Source: JAYSRU01 sp043720875 (GTDB taxonomy: Bacteria; Bacteroidota; Bacteroidia; Flavobacteriales_D; Crocinitomicaceae). Taken from it: a stretch of 64,000 nucleotides of DNA. Under the pieces are notes generated by a model. It made no database searches. It saw only the letters and a program-made list of their open reading frames with translations, and was not told the origin of the DNA. Where the stretch lies: NCBI GenBank assembly GCA_043720875.1, contig JAYSRU010000196.1:3899-67898 (forward strand). Reading direction: 5' to 3'. Below, piece by piece: positions 63,887-64,000 of this stretch (positions are counted from its first letter, which is position 1; every line of letters begins with the position of its first letter). The position numbers were made by a program, and so were the translations under genes.

Positions 63887-64000
63887 ATGAACACATCAGG
63901 AAAAGCATGGAAATCATTCATGGCAAAATTATACGGATTTGGTGCCGCAGTCGTAATCATCGGGGCGATGTTTAAAATCATGCACTGGCCTGGAGCTGGA
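63887..64000 (+). CDS. gldL: Gliding motility / type IX secretion protein GldL, N-terminal start only
   Basis: First 38 codons, cut by the window end. MNTSGKAWKSFMAKLYG is followed by a membrane helix (FGAAVVIIGAMFKIMHWPG), the typical N-terminus of GldL with the FKIMHWPG signature; GldL and GldM form the proton-driven motor of type IX secretion. It is in frame and directly after gldK. Confidence 0.92.
   Translation, partial: MNTSGKAWKSFMAKLYGFGAAVVIIGAMFKIMHWPGAG

Overview
The window is an AT-rich, densely coded piece of a bacterial chromosome from the phylum Bacteroidota, most likely the Flavobacteriales and perhaps the Crocinitomicaceae/Fluviicola side. Four things point there: gliding and type IX secretion genes (gldB, gldC, a porP/sprF-type gene, gldK and the start of gldL), a DPP11-type S46 peptidase, a conserved run miaB - sigma-54 activator - lptE - TPR protein - secG - groES - groEL, and promoters of the Bacteroidota type (-7 TAnnTTTG) instead of E. 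coli-like boxes. I found no rRNA, tRNA, insertion sequence, prophage or CRISPR array. The genus is an inference from gene content.

Layout. 1-4.8 kb: the end of proC, a secreted YD-repeat-like protein, a TerC membrane protein, a DUF6624-like secreted protein, a tandem OmpA-like gene broken by one in-frame TAA, and a DUF4328 membrane protein. 4.8-7.9 kb: pyruvate dehydrogenase E2 and E1-alpha, then a SanA/YdcF-type protein. 8-14.1 kb: a fatty-acid beta-oxidation block (acyl-CoA dehydrogenase, thiolase, fused hydroxyacyl-CoA dehydrogenase/enoyl-CoA hydratase) with a MarR regulator and two copies of a putative operator. 14.4-22.6 kb: an acidic hypothetical protein, DUF2461, an S9 peptidase, a fused branched-chain 2-oxoacid dehydrogenase E1, a lipoprotein, a GNAT enzyme and a histidine kinase. 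22.6-32.8 kb: tyrS, a 57-residue membrane protein, 3-hydroxyanthranilate dioxygenase, a PabB-type enzyme, tilS, a possible small RNA, a second histidine kinase with a membrane PP2C phosphatase, then the upp operon.

33-39.7 kb is the miaB-to-groEL run. 40-45.8 kb: a Crp/Fnr regulator with a ferredoxin, an M48 peptidase overlapping a beta-barrel gene, nadE and a second beta-barrel. 45.9-52 kb: gldB-gldC, a ZIP transporter with a methyltransferase, a SiaB kinase/SiaC pair, coaE, a second DUF6624-like protein and a membrane protein. 52-64 kb: a DPP11-type peptidase, an ABC exporter overlapping a signal-less periplasmic-binding-protein homologue, topA, an arginase-fold protein lacking several metal ligands, and porP/sprF-gldK-gldL.

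Themes. Fatty-acid degradation looks locally regulated: both fad promoters have the same 12-bp near-palindrome over the -33 region, 15-16 bp from the -7 box. Signalling parts are over-represented: two histidine kinases with related membrane input domains, a SpoIIE phosphatase with a cluster of half-sites upstream, and a SiaB/SiaC pair in which the phospho-threonine of SiaC is kept at residue 68. Peptide degradation (S9, S46, M48) and secretion (type IX components) fit a protein-degrading, probably gliding bacterium. The most novel items are the broken OmpA-like gene, the fad operator pair, the possible small RNA near 27.8 kb, the TTACC/GGTAA cluster near 30.6 kb, the degenerate arginase homologue and the signal-less binding protein.
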